A DNA stretch of 64,000 nt from the NCBI RefSeq assembly GCF_001263205.1, contig NZ_CP012333.1, positions 3,844,001-3,908,000 of the forward strand, given 5' to 3'. The position numbers and the translations under genes are program-made. Of the stretch, positions 1 through 8,749 are shown piece after piece. Numbering within the stretch: position 1 is the first letter of the stretch; each line of letters opens with the position of its first letter. The notes below the pieces were generated by a model. It was not told where the DNA came from and did no database searches. It worked only from the letters and a program-made list of their open reading frames with translations. The DNA comes from Labilithrix luteola. GTDB lineage: Bacteria > Myxococcota_A > Polyangia > Polyangiales > Polyangiaceae.

Positions 1-543
1 CGCGGAAGGCATTCCGAGCTTCACGATCGGCAGTTGGCGATCGCTGAGGCCCTTCGCGTGCTTCTTCGCGGTGATGACCGTCTTCTCGGCGAAGTCGATC
101 GCGGCCGAGGGTGCGGCCTCTTCGGGCTCGTCGTCGTCCATCGTCGCGGGGAGGCGGAAGTTGCCGGCCATCGCTTCGGCCACCGCGCAGCCGAGGATGA
201 ACGCGTCGCTTCGCTTGTAGAACGCGGGAATGTTCGCTTCCCGGGTGAACCCGAGCTTGATCCAGGTGGAGACTTCGTCGCGTTCGACCAGCGTGTAGAC
301 CTTCTCGATCCCCTCGCGCTGGGCGAGCTTCAGGACGAAGAGCCGCTTGGCGTGGCTGGGCCCGGCCCGGAAGTCGATGACGCGCATCGTCTTCGTGCGC
401 CGGTTGAGCAGGAGGCAGACCGAAACGGCTTCGTTCTGCACGAACATCTCTTCGACGCCGCCGCGTGTACCCCCTGCGCCCGACGTGTCCCGACGTGCCC
501 CAGCCTTCTTGCTCTCTACGCGCTCCCAGGCTCGTGCGACCAT
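1..543 (-). CDS. GNAT-like N-acetyltransferase domain protein (C-terminus cut by window edge)
   Basis: This is an open minus-strand frame of 181 codons that starts at the ATG at 543 and runs off the left edge without a stop. A G-rich stretch (GGGGCGGGGC) lies just before the ATG and is the likely ribosome binding site. The residues resemble an acetyl-CoA-dependent acetyltransferase fold: a beta-strand pair around 'TKTMRVIDFRAG', a helix 'AKRLFVLKLAQREGIEKVY', then 'WIKLGFTREANIPAFYKRSD', which matches the family's usual C-terminal 'LGF..E...P.FYKR' pattern. The classical acetyl-CoA loop (R/QxxGxG/A) is not obvious. The substrate cannot be told. Moderate confidence in the gene, lower in the family. 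Confidence 0.6.
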   Translation of the reverse strand, partial: MVARAWERVESKKAGARRDTSGAGGTRGGVEEMFVQNEAVSVCLLLNRRTKTMRVIDFRAGPSHAKRLFVLKLAQREGIEKVYTLVERDEVSTWIKLGFTREANIPAFYKRSDAFILGCAVAEAMAGNFRLPATMDDDEPEEAAPSAAIDFAEKTVITAKKHAKGLSDRQLPIVKLGMPSA

Positions 544-779
544 TTCTGCCCCGCCCCGCATTGCGACCCTGCAAGCCTGTCGAGGGTCGATCTTTCAGTG
601 TTGAAATGGGCCCGTAACACGGCGACCTCGAAAGGGTCAACGTGGAACGCGAGCGTACGAGCTCTCCTTGACGCATGGCGTCGAAGGATTTGCGCTCTCG
701 TCATGCATACGCCACGGGGATCGCGGGCGCGCGTCATAGCGCGGCGCGTTGGCTGCCCCGCTGCCACGCACCCGACCCC

Positions 780-1715
780 TCAGGAGAGGCTGTCGATCTC
801 CGAGCGAGGCACGCCAAGACCGGACATCGCGTCGAGGAGGCGGTCCTTGTTCACGGAGACGAGCGTGGGCATGCCGCCCGAGAGGCCGAGCAGCTCGAGG
901 AAGCTGATTCCGCTGTCGAAGGGAGCGGCCAGCGTGAGGTTGTCGCCGTCGATGACCATCGCAATCGAGGCGCGCTCCTGCCCGAGCAGGAGGAGCATGG
1001 TCTTGTCGTAGCGCGCGGTGCTCTTGCGTCCGGTCACGTCGAGAAACGCAATCGACTTGCACGCGGGGACGAGCGGCTTCGCGAGATCGATTCGTCGATA
1101 GCCGCGCGCAAGCTCGGCCGTGGTCTTCTCGACCGCTTCGAGCTCGGCGCCGGCGGCGTCGATGGGGACCCAGAGCGAGTCGTCCGAAAGGCCCGTCGCG
1201 AGGTGGCGGACGATGAGGCCGAGCAGGCCCGTGTCTCGTGGGCGCGCGCGAATCGCTCGGTCGAAGCGGCGGGCGATGGGGGATGGCGTCCCGATGCGCG
1301 TGTCGATGGCGCGCGCGTCGTCGTCGGCACCAGGATAGGGCTCCTCGCCTTCTCGGAGCCACTTCGCGGCGCTGCAAAGGCCGTCGAAATCCGTGTGGCA
1401 CACGATGGTGTCCACCGGACCCACCCTCGCGCAGAGCTCCTTCGTCACCATCTCCGGGCAAGCGCCGTGTTCGGCCTTGGTGGCGAGGACGAATCGCGGA
1501 TCTTGCTTGTATTGTGCATGGAGCGCGTGGTCGTGATGGTCGACCCAGGCCGCGAGCCTACTGCCGAGCCCGTCGATGAAGGGCTTGGTGATCTTCTCGA
1601 AGCCGCCCCCGGACGCCTCGGACGCGAATGCCACGTCCAGAACAACCACGCGGCCGCGCGTGGTGCTGGCTTTCGGGAGCTTTCGCGGGGTGGCAAAGGA
1701 GAGCTCAGCGCGCAT
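780..1715 (-). CDS. DHH-like phosphoesterase family protein with permuted motif order
   Basis: This predicted soluble protein has 311 residues when read from the ATG at 1715. An ATG at 1787 exists but would overlap the divergent hisIE gene, so the inner start is preferred. Two clusters look like metal-binding motifs of DHH phosphoesterases (RecJ, nanoRNase, PPase II): 'VVVLDVAF' followed by 'WVDHHDH' (Asp59-His60-His61), then 'CHTDFDGLCSA' (107-115). In canonical members the xTDxDG motif precedes DHH; here the order is reversed. The family could hydrolyse small oligonucleotides or phosphoesters, but no substrate can be assigned. It is divergent from hisIE with only about 46 bp between the starts, so the two may share a regulatory region. 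Confidence 0.6.
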   Translation of the reverse strand: MRAELSFATPRKLPKASTTRGRVVVLDVAFASEASGGGFEKITKPFIDGLGSRLAAWVDHHDHALHAQYKQDPRFVLATKAEHGACPEMVTKELCARVGPVDTIVCHTDFDGLCSAAKWLREGEEPYPGADDDARAIDTRIGTPSPIARRFDRAIRARPRDTGLLGLIVRHLATGLSDDSLWVPIDAAGAELEAVEKTTAELARGYRRIDLAKPLVPACKSIAFLDVTGRKSTARYDKTMLLLLGQERASIAMVIDGDNLTLAAPFDSGISFLELLGLSGGMPTLVSVNKDRLLDAMSGLGVPRSEIDSLS

Positions 1716-1761
1716 GAAGTGGTGACAGGGTACCGCTGCCTGTGGCGTATGTCGCTCCGAG

Positions 1762-2502
1762 ATGGCATTGAAGGTGGTCGAAACCATGCTCGAGTTCGAC
1801 GAGAACGCGCTCCTCCCGGTCGTCGCGCAGGACCAACTGACCGGTGAAGTTCGAATGGTGGCCTACGCGAACGCGGCGGCCATCCGTCACACGCTCGAGA
1901 CCGGACGCGCCACCTTCTTCAGCCGATCGCGCAAAGAGCTATGGGTGAAGGGGCTGACGAGCGGAAACGCCATGGACGTCTCGTCGGTGCTCGTCGACTG
2001 CGACGCCGATTGCCTCGTCTACCTCGTCCGTCCGCACGGGCCGTCGTGCCACACGGGCGCGCCCACGTGTTTTTTCCGGCGCCTCTCGCTCGACGACGAC
2101 AAGCTCGCCATCCACGACGACGAGGTTCCCGCATCGACGTTGCTCGCGCGCCTCGAGATTGTGCTCGACGCGCGCCGGAGCAGCAGCGCGGCCAAGAGCT
2201 ACACGAAGAGCTTGTTCGATGGCGGCCCCTCGAAAATCGGAGAGAAGCTGCGCGAAGAGGCCGACGAGTTGTCACGCGCAATCGACGGCGAAACCGACGA
2301 TCGCGTGACCAGCGAGGCGGCGGACGTCCTTTTTCACGTCATGGTCGCGCTGAAGTCGCGCGGGCTCTCCATCACGGAGGTGCTCCGCGAGCTCGAGCGG
2401 CGCTCGGGAACGAGCGGTCACGACGAAAAGCGCAGCCGTGCAACGGCGAAATCCGGCGAGAGCGAGACGAGCGAGAAACCGGGCGGCGGAAAATCCTCAT
2501 AA
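1762..2502 (+). CDS. hisIE: Bifunctional phosphoribosyl-AMP cyclohydrolase / phosphoribosyl-ATP pyrophosphohydrolase
   Basis: Catalyses the second and third steps of histidine biosynthesis in the cytoplasm, hydrolysing PR-ATP to PR-AMP and opening the purine ring. The N-terminal half is HisI: it contains 'SRKELWVKG', the metal-binding 'DCDADC' and the 'CHTGAPTCFF' cysteine motif. The C-terminal half is HisE: 'EKLREEADELSRAI' and 'EAADVLFHVMVAL' form the all-alpha MazG-like site. A 246-residue length fits the fused form. The extreme C-terminus is a low-complexity Ser/Lys/Glu tail of about 30 residues. The start at 1762 is followed by another ATG at 1786, which is also possible. No other his genes are adjacent. 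Confidence 0.9.
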   Translation: MALKVVETMLEFDENALLPVVAQDQLTGEVRMVAYANAAAIRHTLETGRATFFSRSRKELWVKGLTSGNAMDVSSVLVDCDADCLVYLVRPHGPSCHTGAPTCFFRRLSLDDDKLAIHDDEVPASTLLARLEIVLDARRSSSAAKSYTKSLFDGGPSKIGEKLREEADELSRAIDGETDDRVTSEAADVLFHVMVALKSRGLSITEVLRELERRSGTSGHDEKRSRATAKSGESETSEKPGGGKSS

Positions 2503-2567
2503 ATAAGCCGAAATCCTAAAGCCGTGGTTTGACACCTTTTCTACGCGCCACCTATTCTCGAAGCGCG

Positions 2568-5417
2568 ATGGGGCAGACAGTCCTGGTTTTCGAGAGCGAC
2601 GCGGCATTTGCTGGGGAGCTCCGTAACGAGCTCTCGAAGCTCGGATGCAGTGTTCAAGTCGTCGATGACGGCAATACGGGTTTGCAGCAGGCGACGTCTG
2701 CCCCACCTGACCTGATCCTGTTGTCGATCGAGCTCCCGCGCATGAACGGGTTCTCGGTCTGCAACAAGCTGAAGAAGGATCCGTCGCTCAAGGACATCCC
2801 GCTCATCATCATGTCGAGCGAGTCGAGCGACGAGACGTTCGAACAGCACCGCAAGCTGCGAACGCGCGCCGAGGACTACGTCCACAAGCCCATCGCGTTC
2901 GGCGACCTGCTCGCCCGCATCAACCCGCTCGTTTCGCTCGGGGCGCCGCCTCCTCCCGCGGCCGCGCCGTATTCCGAGCCCGAGCCCGAGCCCGTGCCGG
3001 CGCCCGAGCCGGTGGCCGAAGTGGTCCAGCCCACGTACGCCGATGGCGATGCCGAAGTGGCCACGGAATCGCTCGATGGTGACGACATCCTCATCGAGGA
3101 GATGCCGTCCAATGCGCCGGGCATGCGTTCGTCGCGCGCTCCTGCGCCGGCCGAGGCGGAGAGCCTCGTGGCCGCGGCCATCGAGCACGTCAACGGCAAC
3201 GGTTCGGCGTCGCTCGACAACGCGCTTCGCGTCGCGAGCCAGCCCCCGCTTCCGCGTATCAGTGAGCTCCCGCGCCCCGACGACGGCCGCGCCGAAGCGC
3301 TCGCGCGCGAAGTCGATGACGCGAACGCCAAGATTCGCGAGCTCGAAGCCGCCGTGACGCGCGCGCGTCGCGAGAGCGAAGACGCCAAGCGTGAGGTCGA
3401 GACCGCGCGCCGTGAGAGCGACGACGCCAAGCGCGACGTCGAGCTGGCGAGGCAGGAGATCGAAGACGCGCGGCGCGAGACCGAGGAGGTCCGTGCGCGT
3501 GCCGCCACGCAATCGAAGGCTCCGCCTGCGGGTGGTATGTCGAGCCGCGAGATCCTCGATCTCCGCGAGGGGCTCAACAAGAAGGACAAGGAGATCCTCT
3601 CCCTCAAGGAGGGGCTCGGTCGCAAGGACAAGGAGATCGTCGACATCAAGGACAAGCAGCTCGCCCTCGAGCGCTTGAAGTCCGATCTCGACGACAAGGT
3701 CCTCGAACAAGAACGAGCGCTCGCCAACTTCGAAGACAAGGTCGAGTCGCTCCAAGCCGACAAGGAGCAGGCCAAGAAGGCCGGCGACGACTTCAAGCGC
3801 CGCGCCGAGCGCGCCACGCAGGAAGCCGACGCCCGGACCCGCGAGGTCAACGAGCTCAAGGAAAAGCACGCTCAGGAGCTCGCGGCGCGCGAGAACCAGC
3901 TTCGCGAAGATGCCGCCGCGGCGCTCAAAGCGGCGCAGGAAGTCCACGACGCGGCCCTGGCCGACGCGGCCACGGCCAAGGCCAACGCGCTCGACGACGC
4001 GCGCCGCGCCGCCGAAGCCGACAAGGACGAAGCCCTCGCTGCGCAGAAGCAGGAGCTCGACGCCGAGCGTGACGCGAAGGTCACGGCCCTCGTTCGCTCG
4101 CACAACGAGCACACGAGCCAGGCGAAGAGCGCGCACGAGAGCGCCGTCGCCGAGCTGACGAAGCAGAGCGAAGGCGCGCTGGCCGAGGCCGAGCAGCGAC
4201 GCGCGAGCGAGATCGCAGCGCTCGAAGCCGATCGCGACACCACGGTCGCCGAGGTTCGCGCGAAGGCCCAGGCAGACGTCACGGCTGCACGCAATCACTC
4301 CGACGAGCGCATCGCCGACGTCGAGCGTGACGCGGCGACGAAGCTCGCGAAGATCGCCGAGGAGACGTCGAACAAGCTCACGCAGGCCGAGCAGGAGGGC
4401 GCCGAGCGTCTCGACGCCGCCGAAAAGGCCGCCGCCGAGCGCCTCGCATTCGCGGAGAACCAGGCCGCCGAGCGTCTCGCGACGGCCGAGCGCGAGGCTG
4501 CCGAGAAGCTCACGAACAGCGAAAATCAGGCGGCGGCGACGCTTGCTGCGGCCATCGCCGAAGCTGCCGAGAAGCTCGCAGCCTCGGAGTCCGCGGCGGC
4601 TGCGAAGCTCGCGGCCTCGGAGTCTGCGGCGGCTGCGAAGCTGGCGTCGACGGAAGCCGACGCCGCGGCTCGTTTCGCGGCGGCCGAATCGGAGGCCGCG
4701 GCTCGTCTCGCCACGGCCGAATCGGAAGCGGCTTCGAAGCTCGCGGCGGCCGAAGAGGAAGGCGCCTCGAAGCTCGCGGCCGCGGAAGCGGAAGCGGTGT
4801 CGAAGCTCGCGGCCGCGGAGGCGGAAGCGGCGTCGAAGCTCGCGGCCGCGGAGGCGGAGGCGGCGTCGAAGCTCGCGGCCGCGGAGGCGGAGGCGGCGTC
4901 GAAGCTCGCGGCCGCGGAGGCGGAAGCAGCCTCGCGCCTTGCCGCGACGCAGGCCGAAGCGGCGGAGCAGCTCGCGACGCTCCAGAAGGAATCGGCCGAC
5001 ACGCTTGCCGCAACGCAGGCCGAGGCCGCAAGCAAGCTCGCTCGAAGCGAAGAGGCGGCGGCCGCGCAGAAGGCGGCTTCCGATGCTCGCATCAAGGAGC
5101 TCGAAGACGCGCTCGCCACGAGCGAAGAGAAGTCCGAACAGCGCGCCGCCGAGCTCGCCGAGACCGTTGCCGCGCGCAACGGCTTCGAGAAGGACCTCGA
5201 CAACGCTCGCGCTCGCATCGCCGTGCTCGAAGCCGATTTCGCGGCTGCGAAGCACACGATCGAAGAGACCAAGGGCCACTTCGTCACGCAGACCGGCCGC
5301 CTCGAACGCGCCAACGCGAAGATCGAAGCCGACAAGCTGTCGCTCGATCGCGCGAAAGACGCGCTCGCGGTCGCTCTCTCGATGATCGAAGAAGCGGAGC
5401 AGCGCGCCTCGTCCTGA
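2568..5417 (+). CDS. FrzS/AglZ-like pseudo-receiver plus long coiled-coil protein
   Basis: This protein of 949 residues has an N-terminal CheY-like fold (about 1-122), a Pro/Glu-rich linker (about 128-165), and a very long Glu/Ala/Lys/Arg-rich coiled coil from about 240 to the end. This is the layout of the myxobacterial motility proteins FrzS and AglZ, which localise to cell poles or focal adhesions. The receiver domain is degenerate: the phospho-acceptor position reads Ser53 in 'LILLSIELP' instead of Asp, while Lys107 is kept. The start at 2568 gives 'MGQTVLVFES', matching the family's short N-terminus; the upstream in-frame ATG at 2529 is less likely. The coiled coil contains 11-residue repeats of the type AEAEAASKLAA. 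No signal peptide or membrane segment is visible. Confidence 0.75.
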   Translation: MGQTVLVFESDAAFAGELRNELSKLGCSVQVVDDGNTGLQQATSAPPDLILLSIELPRMNGFSVCNKLKKDPSLKDIPLIIMSSESSDETFEQHRKLRTRAEDYVHKPIAFGDLLARINPLVSLGAPPPPAAAPYSEPEPEPVPAPEPVAEVVQPTYADGDAEVATESLDGDDILIEEMPSNAPGMRSSRAPAPAEAESLVAAAIEHVNGNGSASLDNALRVASQPPLPRISELPRPDDGRAEALAREVDDANAKIRELEAAVTRARRESEDAKREVETARRESDDAKRDVELARQEIEDARRETEEVRARAATQSKAPPAGGMSSREILDLREGLNKKDKEILSLKEGLGRKDKEIVDIKDKQLALERLKSDLDDKVLEQERALANFEDKVESLQADKEQAKKAGDDFKRRAERATQEADARTREVNELKEKHAQELAARENQLREDAAAALKAAQEVHDAALADAATAKANALDDARRAAEADKDEALAAQKQELDAERDAKVTALVRSHNEHTSQAKSAHESAVAELTKQSEGALAEAEQRRASEIAALEADRDTTVAEVRAKAQADVTAARNHSDERIADVERDAATKLAKIAEETSNKLTQAEQEGAERLDAAEKAAAERLAFAENQAAERLATAEREAAEKLTNSENQAAATLAAAIAEAAEKLAASESAAAAKLAASESAAAAKLASTEADAAARFAAAESEAAARLATAESEAASKLAAAEEEGASKLAAAEAEAVSKLAAAEAEAASKLAAAEAEAASKLAAAEAEAASKLAAAEAEAASRLAATQAEAAEQLATLQKESADTLAATQAEAASKLARSEEAAAAQKAASDARIKELEDALATSEEKSEQRAAELAETVAARNGFEKDLDNARARIAVLEADFAAAKHTIEETKGHFVTQTGRLERANAKIEADKLSLDRAKDALAVALSMIEEAEQRASS
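4776..4940 (+). repeat. 33-bp tandem repeat inside the coiled-coil gene
   Basis: Five consecutive 33-bp units begin at 4776, 4809, 4842, 4875 and 4908. Units three and four are identical, unit two differs from them by one base, and the last is degenerate. Each unit encodes the 11-residue repeat AAAEAEAASKL. More diverged copies extend upstream to about 4560. The near identity at third codon positions suggests recent expansion. Confidence 0.85.
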
Positions 5418-5422
5418 CTTGT

Positions 5423-5515
5423 GGGGGCTCCGCCCCCCTCGAGTCCTCCGGACTCGAGCCTCCCCCGGTTGCCCGCGGCGGGTCGCCTTCGGCGCGTCGC
5501 GCTAGGAGCGCGACG
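5423..5515. repeat. Cluster of perfect palindromes in a convergent intergenic region
   Basis: Several hairpin-forming inverted repeats sit in series between two convergent genes. At 5423-5437 GGGGGC and GCCCCC flank a short loop. At 5438-5458 CTCGAGTCC and GGACTCGAG are separated by TCC. At 5484-5494 CGCC/GGCG flank TTC. At 5495-5515 CGTCGCGCT and AGCGCGACG are separated by AGG. There is no T-tract, so this is either a bidirectional transcription end without U-tail or a REP/BIME-like mobile palindromic element. The rest of the gap to 5615 shows nothing else. Confidence 0.7.
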
Positions 5516-5615
5516 AAGAACCCGCCGCTCGCGTTGGGGCTACGGGCGAGCGTCTTGGTCTCTGAGTGCGTAGCAGGGGAGGCGGGCCGGGGAGTGGAGG
5601 CGCGCTTCGAGGCCG

Positions 5616-6959
5616 CTAAACGTCCGCCCGCGCGGTGAGCTTTTTTGCTTCGCGGCGCGAGGCAGCGAGCACCGTGTCGCGATCGAGGCGCTGGTGCTCG
5701 CCATGGCGGACGACGTGTTCGCCATCGACGAACACGTGCTCTACGTCGCGTGCGGTGCACGCGTAAACGAGCTTCGAATAGACGTCGCCGCCGGGCTCGA
5801 TGTGCGGGCCGTCGAGCCTCGTGACGACCACGTCTGCTTGCTTGCCGACTTCGAGCGAACCGATCTTGTCGGCGAGGCCGAGCGCGCGCGCACCGTCGAT
5901 GGTGGCAAGGCGGAAGGCGCGCTTGGCGGGCAGCGACGTCGTCGAGACGCGGATCTTCGCGAGAAGCGCGGCGTGGCGCAGCTCGACCCAGGGATCGAGG
6001 TTGTTGTTGCACGGGGCGCCGTCGCCGCCGAGGGCGAGCGAGACGCCGCGGTCGTCGAGGTCGGAGACGCGCGCGATGCCGGAGCCGAGCTTCAGGTTCG
6101 CGCTGGGGCAGTGGACGATGCTCGTGCCGTCGCGCGCGACGAGTTCGGCCTCGTCGTCACGGAGCTGTACACCGTGCGCGAGAATCACGTTCGGCCCGGA
6201 GAAACCCCACTTGCGCATGATCGCGATGTCGTCGTCGCCGAGGGCGTTCCGAACGGCCACGCGCTCGTCGGGGTGCTCGGCCACATGGCTATGGAGCTTC
6301 GCGCCGTTGGCCTTGGCGCGCTCGGCGGTGCCGCGGAAGACGGCTTCGGTGCACGAGAGGATGAAGCGCGGAGCGTAGGCATAGGAGAGGCGTCCACTCG
6401 CCTTTCCGGCCCACGTTTCATGGAGCCGGTCGCTCTCGCGGAGGCTGTCCTTGGTGGTCTCCTTGAGGCCCTTCGGAACGCCGCCGCCGGCGTCCATCAT
6501 CGTCTTGCCGCCCACGCAGCGGATTCCGGCGCGCGCGCAGGCGTCGAAAACCTCGTCGTAGTGGTGGACCGTGCCCATATCGAGGATGGTCGTCGTCCCC
6601 GAGAGCATCATCTCGAGGAGTCCGAGCTCGGCGCTCGCCCGGAGGGACTTGGTGTCGTGGGCCGCCTCGAACGGCCAGATTCGGCGCTGAAGCCATTCGA
6701 GGAGAGGCATGTCGTCGGCCATGCCCCGGAAGAGGACCTGGCAAAGGTGGACGTGCGCCTGGATCAAACCAGGGACGACCGCGCAGCCTCGGGCGTCCAC
6801 GACGCGCACCGGGCCTCCGCCGCTCGCCGTGCCCAGCGCGGACGCGGGGACCTTCCCGACCCGGGAAATCCTGGGCCCGTCGATGAGCAAGTCTCCTTCG
6901 TATACCGCCCCGTCGGGGGTGCACGGGACCAGCGTTCCGCCTCGGATCAGTGTCTTCAC
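5616..6959 (-). CDS. Amidohydrolase-superfamily deaminase/chlorohydrolase (TrzA/AtzA, SAH-deaminase-like)
   Basis: A metal-dependent cytoplasmic hydrolase of 447 residues. It has the N-terminal composite-sandwich strands 'LIRGGTLVPC', then 'VVPGLIQAHVHLCQ' with the first two metal-binding histidines (His69 and His71), 'LHSHVAEHP' with the third, 'ILAHGVQL' with the fourth, and 'LGGDGAPCNN' carrying the catalytic Asp. This motif set is that of the ATZ/TRZ and 5'-methylthioadenosine/S-adenosylhomocysteine deaminase group within the amidohydrolase superfamily. The exact substrate (modified nucleoside, aminopyrimidine or guanine-like) cannot be chosen from sequence. The gene stands alone, convergent to the coiled-coil gene and divergent from the chemosensory operon. 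Confidence 0.85.
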   Translation of the reverse strand: MKTLIRGGTLVPCTPDGAVYEGDLLIDGPRISRVGKVPASALGTASGGGPVRVVDARGCAVVPGLIQAHVHLCQVLFRGMADDMPLLEWLQRRIWPFEAAHDTKSLRASAELGLLEMMLSGTTTILDMGTVHHYDEVFDACARAGIRCVGGKTMMDAGGGVPKGLKETTKDSLRESDRLHETWAGKASGRLSYAYAPRFILSCTEAVFRGTAERAKANGAKLHSHVAEHPDERVAVRNALGDDDIAIMRKWGFSGPNVILAHGVQLRDDEAELVARDGTSIVHCPSANLKLGSGIARVSDLDDRGVSLALGGDGAPCNNNLDPWVELRHAALLAKIRVSTTSLPAKRAFRLATIDGARALGLADKIGSLEVGKQADVVVTRLDGPHIEPGGDVYSKLVYACTARDVEHVFVDGEHVVRHGEHQRLDRDTVLAASRREAKKLTARADV

Positions 6960-7127
6960 GTAACCTCTACTCTAGTCCGTTTCCGAGGGTCATGTCGCGA
7001 TGCTAACGTCGACGGTCGACCTCGGCCTTCGGGGCGCCGATCGCGCGTTGCTGCGTCCGGTCGCTCGACGAGGGGTTCGGGTCGCTCCTTCGCAACCCTC
7101 GTTTCCTAGCTCTGGGCAGCTCAAGCT

Positions 7128-8747
7128 ATGGCGTCGCGCATTCTCGTCGTGGACGATAGCCCCACCATCCGTCGTGTGGTGTCGGCGATTCTCGAACGTC
7201 AGGGCTACGACGTGGCCCTCGCTTCCGACGGTCAAGACGCGCTGGAGACGCTCACGAGCGGCGAAGTGAAGGCGGACCTGATCCTGCTCGACTTCGTCAT
7301 GCCGCGCATGAACGGATTCCAGTTCTGTCGCGAATTGCGCGCCAACGCGGAGCTCGCGATGCTGCCCGTGGTGCTGATGAGCGCCAAGGCGGACCGCATT
7401 CGCGATCAGTTCGTCAACCAGACGGGCGCCATCGACGCCATCACCAAACCCTTCGATGCGAAGGCCCTCGTCGCCATCATCGAGCACGCCCTACGTCGCG
7501 TCACGAGCGGGCGCGCGAGCTCCACGCAGCTCCCCACCGTCGACGAGCAAGAGGTGGAGCCCGCGGAGCCGACCGAGGAGGAAGTCGAGTTCGAGACGCG
7601 GCGCACGAACATTGCGCAGATCGTGGCCACGAAGCTCTCGCACATGGTCTCGCGCACGCTCTCCGAGCGGCCGAGGGCAACGCCCGGCGAGCTCGCATCG
7701 CGCCTCACCGAGCGCCTCGCGAAAGACGCGATCATCGAGATGCTCGAAGTCGTCCGCGAGCTCGAACGCACGGGCGACACCACCGGTCCCGTGCTCACCG
7801 GCGAGATGGCGAGCATTCCCATCGGCGCCGTTCTACAGCTCCTGCAGGTCGAAAATCAGACCGGCGTCCTCACGTGCCGAGGACAGAACGTCGCCGTCTC
7901 GGCCACGTTCCGCAATGGCCTCATCGACATCGTCCAATCCACGGGGGTCGGCGACGAATTCCGTCTGGGCCGCTTCTTCGTGGAAGAAGGTATCCTCTCG
8001 CCCGAAGAGATCGACGAGGTGATGCGAAAGGCGAAGGCCGCGGAGTCCGACGCCGAGACATCGAGCGCGCCGAGCTCGCAGGTCCACCCGTTCGGTCGCC
8101 CGGGTCCGTCCGAGGCCGTGGGGGACGACACCCTGGATCGCCTGACGCTTCCCTCCGAGACGGAGAACGGTGATCCGCCCGACACGCTCGTCGTCGACAT
8201 GTCGAAGGCCGTCGCGGCATCGCGCTCCGAAGCGGTCGCCACGCTCGCCAAGCGCTTGGAGCGCCGGCCGCGCTTGCTCGGCTCGCTCTTGCTCGAAGCC
8301 GGCAAGATCACCGAAGCGCAGCTCCGGAGTGCGCTCACGCGTCAGTCGAGCGAGCTGCTCTACGAGGTCCTTCGATGGCCCAAGGGCCGCTTCGACTTCC
8401 GTCGCGGCCCGGCGGCCATGGCCAGCAGTCCGCCGACGGATCCCAATTCTCGTCTCGGGCTGCCGGTTGCCTCGGTGGTCATGGAGGGGTTCCGGCGCGT
8501 CGACGAATGGCGCGTTCTCGAGCGGACCCTCGGCAGCTTCGATGCCGTTCTCGTTCGCGACGACGTGGCGCTCGGAACGCTCGACGAGAAATCGCTTCCC
8601 GCCAAAGAGAAGGCGATTCTCGGCGCGGTCGATGGCGAGCGAACGGTGCGCGTCATCGTCGAGTCGAGCCACATGTCGCCGTTCGACGCGTGCCGCGCCC
8701 TCGTGCAGTTTCTCGAGGCGCGGATTCTCCGCCGACGGACGGCCTGA
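7128..8747 (+). CDS. Response regulator with DUF4388 (PATAN) output domain
   Basis: First gene of a four-gene chemosensory operon. Residues 1-120 form an intact CheY-type receiver with the acidic pair Asp9/Asp10, phospho-acceptor Asp55 in 'LILLDFVMPRMNG', a Ser at the switch position and Lys107 in 'ITKPFD'. After a helical linker, a DUF4388/PATAN-like domain begins near 225 ('MASIPIGAVLQLLQVENQTG') and continues through 'LGRFFVEEGILSPEEI'. A second copy of the 'LGSLLLEAGKITEAQL' type follows near 385, ending in 'RWPKGRFDFRRG'. This architecture resembles PatA/PixE-type regulators that control type IV pilus or gliding machinery. The likely phosphodonor is the CheA encoded downstream. The next gene starts two bases after this stop. 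Confidence 0.85.
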   Translation: MASRILVVDDSPTIRRVVSAILERQGYDVALASDGQDALETLTSGEVKADLILLDFVMPRMNGFQFCRELRANAELAMLPVVLMSAKADRIRDQFVNQTGAIDAITKPFDAKALVAIIEHALRRVTSGRASSTQLPTVDEQEVEPAEPTEEEVEFETRRTNIAQIVATKLSHMVSRTLSERPRATPGELASRLTERLAKDAIIEMLEVVRELERTGDTTGPVLTGEMASIPIGAVLQLLQVENQTGVLTCRGQNVAVSATFRNGLIDIVQSTGVGDEFRLGRFFVEEGILSPEEIDEVMRKAKAAESDAETSSAPSSQVHPFGRPGPSEAVGDDTLDRLTLPSETENGDPPDTLVVDMSKAVAASRSEAVATLAKRLERRPRLLGSLLLEAGKITEAQLRSALTRQSSELLYEVLRWPKGRFDFRRGPAAMASSPPTDPNSRLGLPVASVVMEGFRRVDEWRVLERTLGSFDAVLVRDDVALGTLDEKSLPAKEKAILGAVDGERTVRVIVESSHMSPFDACRALVQFLEARILRRRTA

Positions 8748-8749
8748 AA

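Noticed and set aside
34..1011. Plus-strand open frame of 325 codons overlapping the first two genes
   Set aside because: Runs antisense over two genes and has shadow-like Arg/Gly/Ala composition; the minus-strand products have recognisable motifs.
2541..5279. Minus-strand open frame of 912 codons opposite the coiled-coil gene
   Set aside because: Leu/Arg/Gly-rich mirror of the repetitive coding strand; no domain or start signal.
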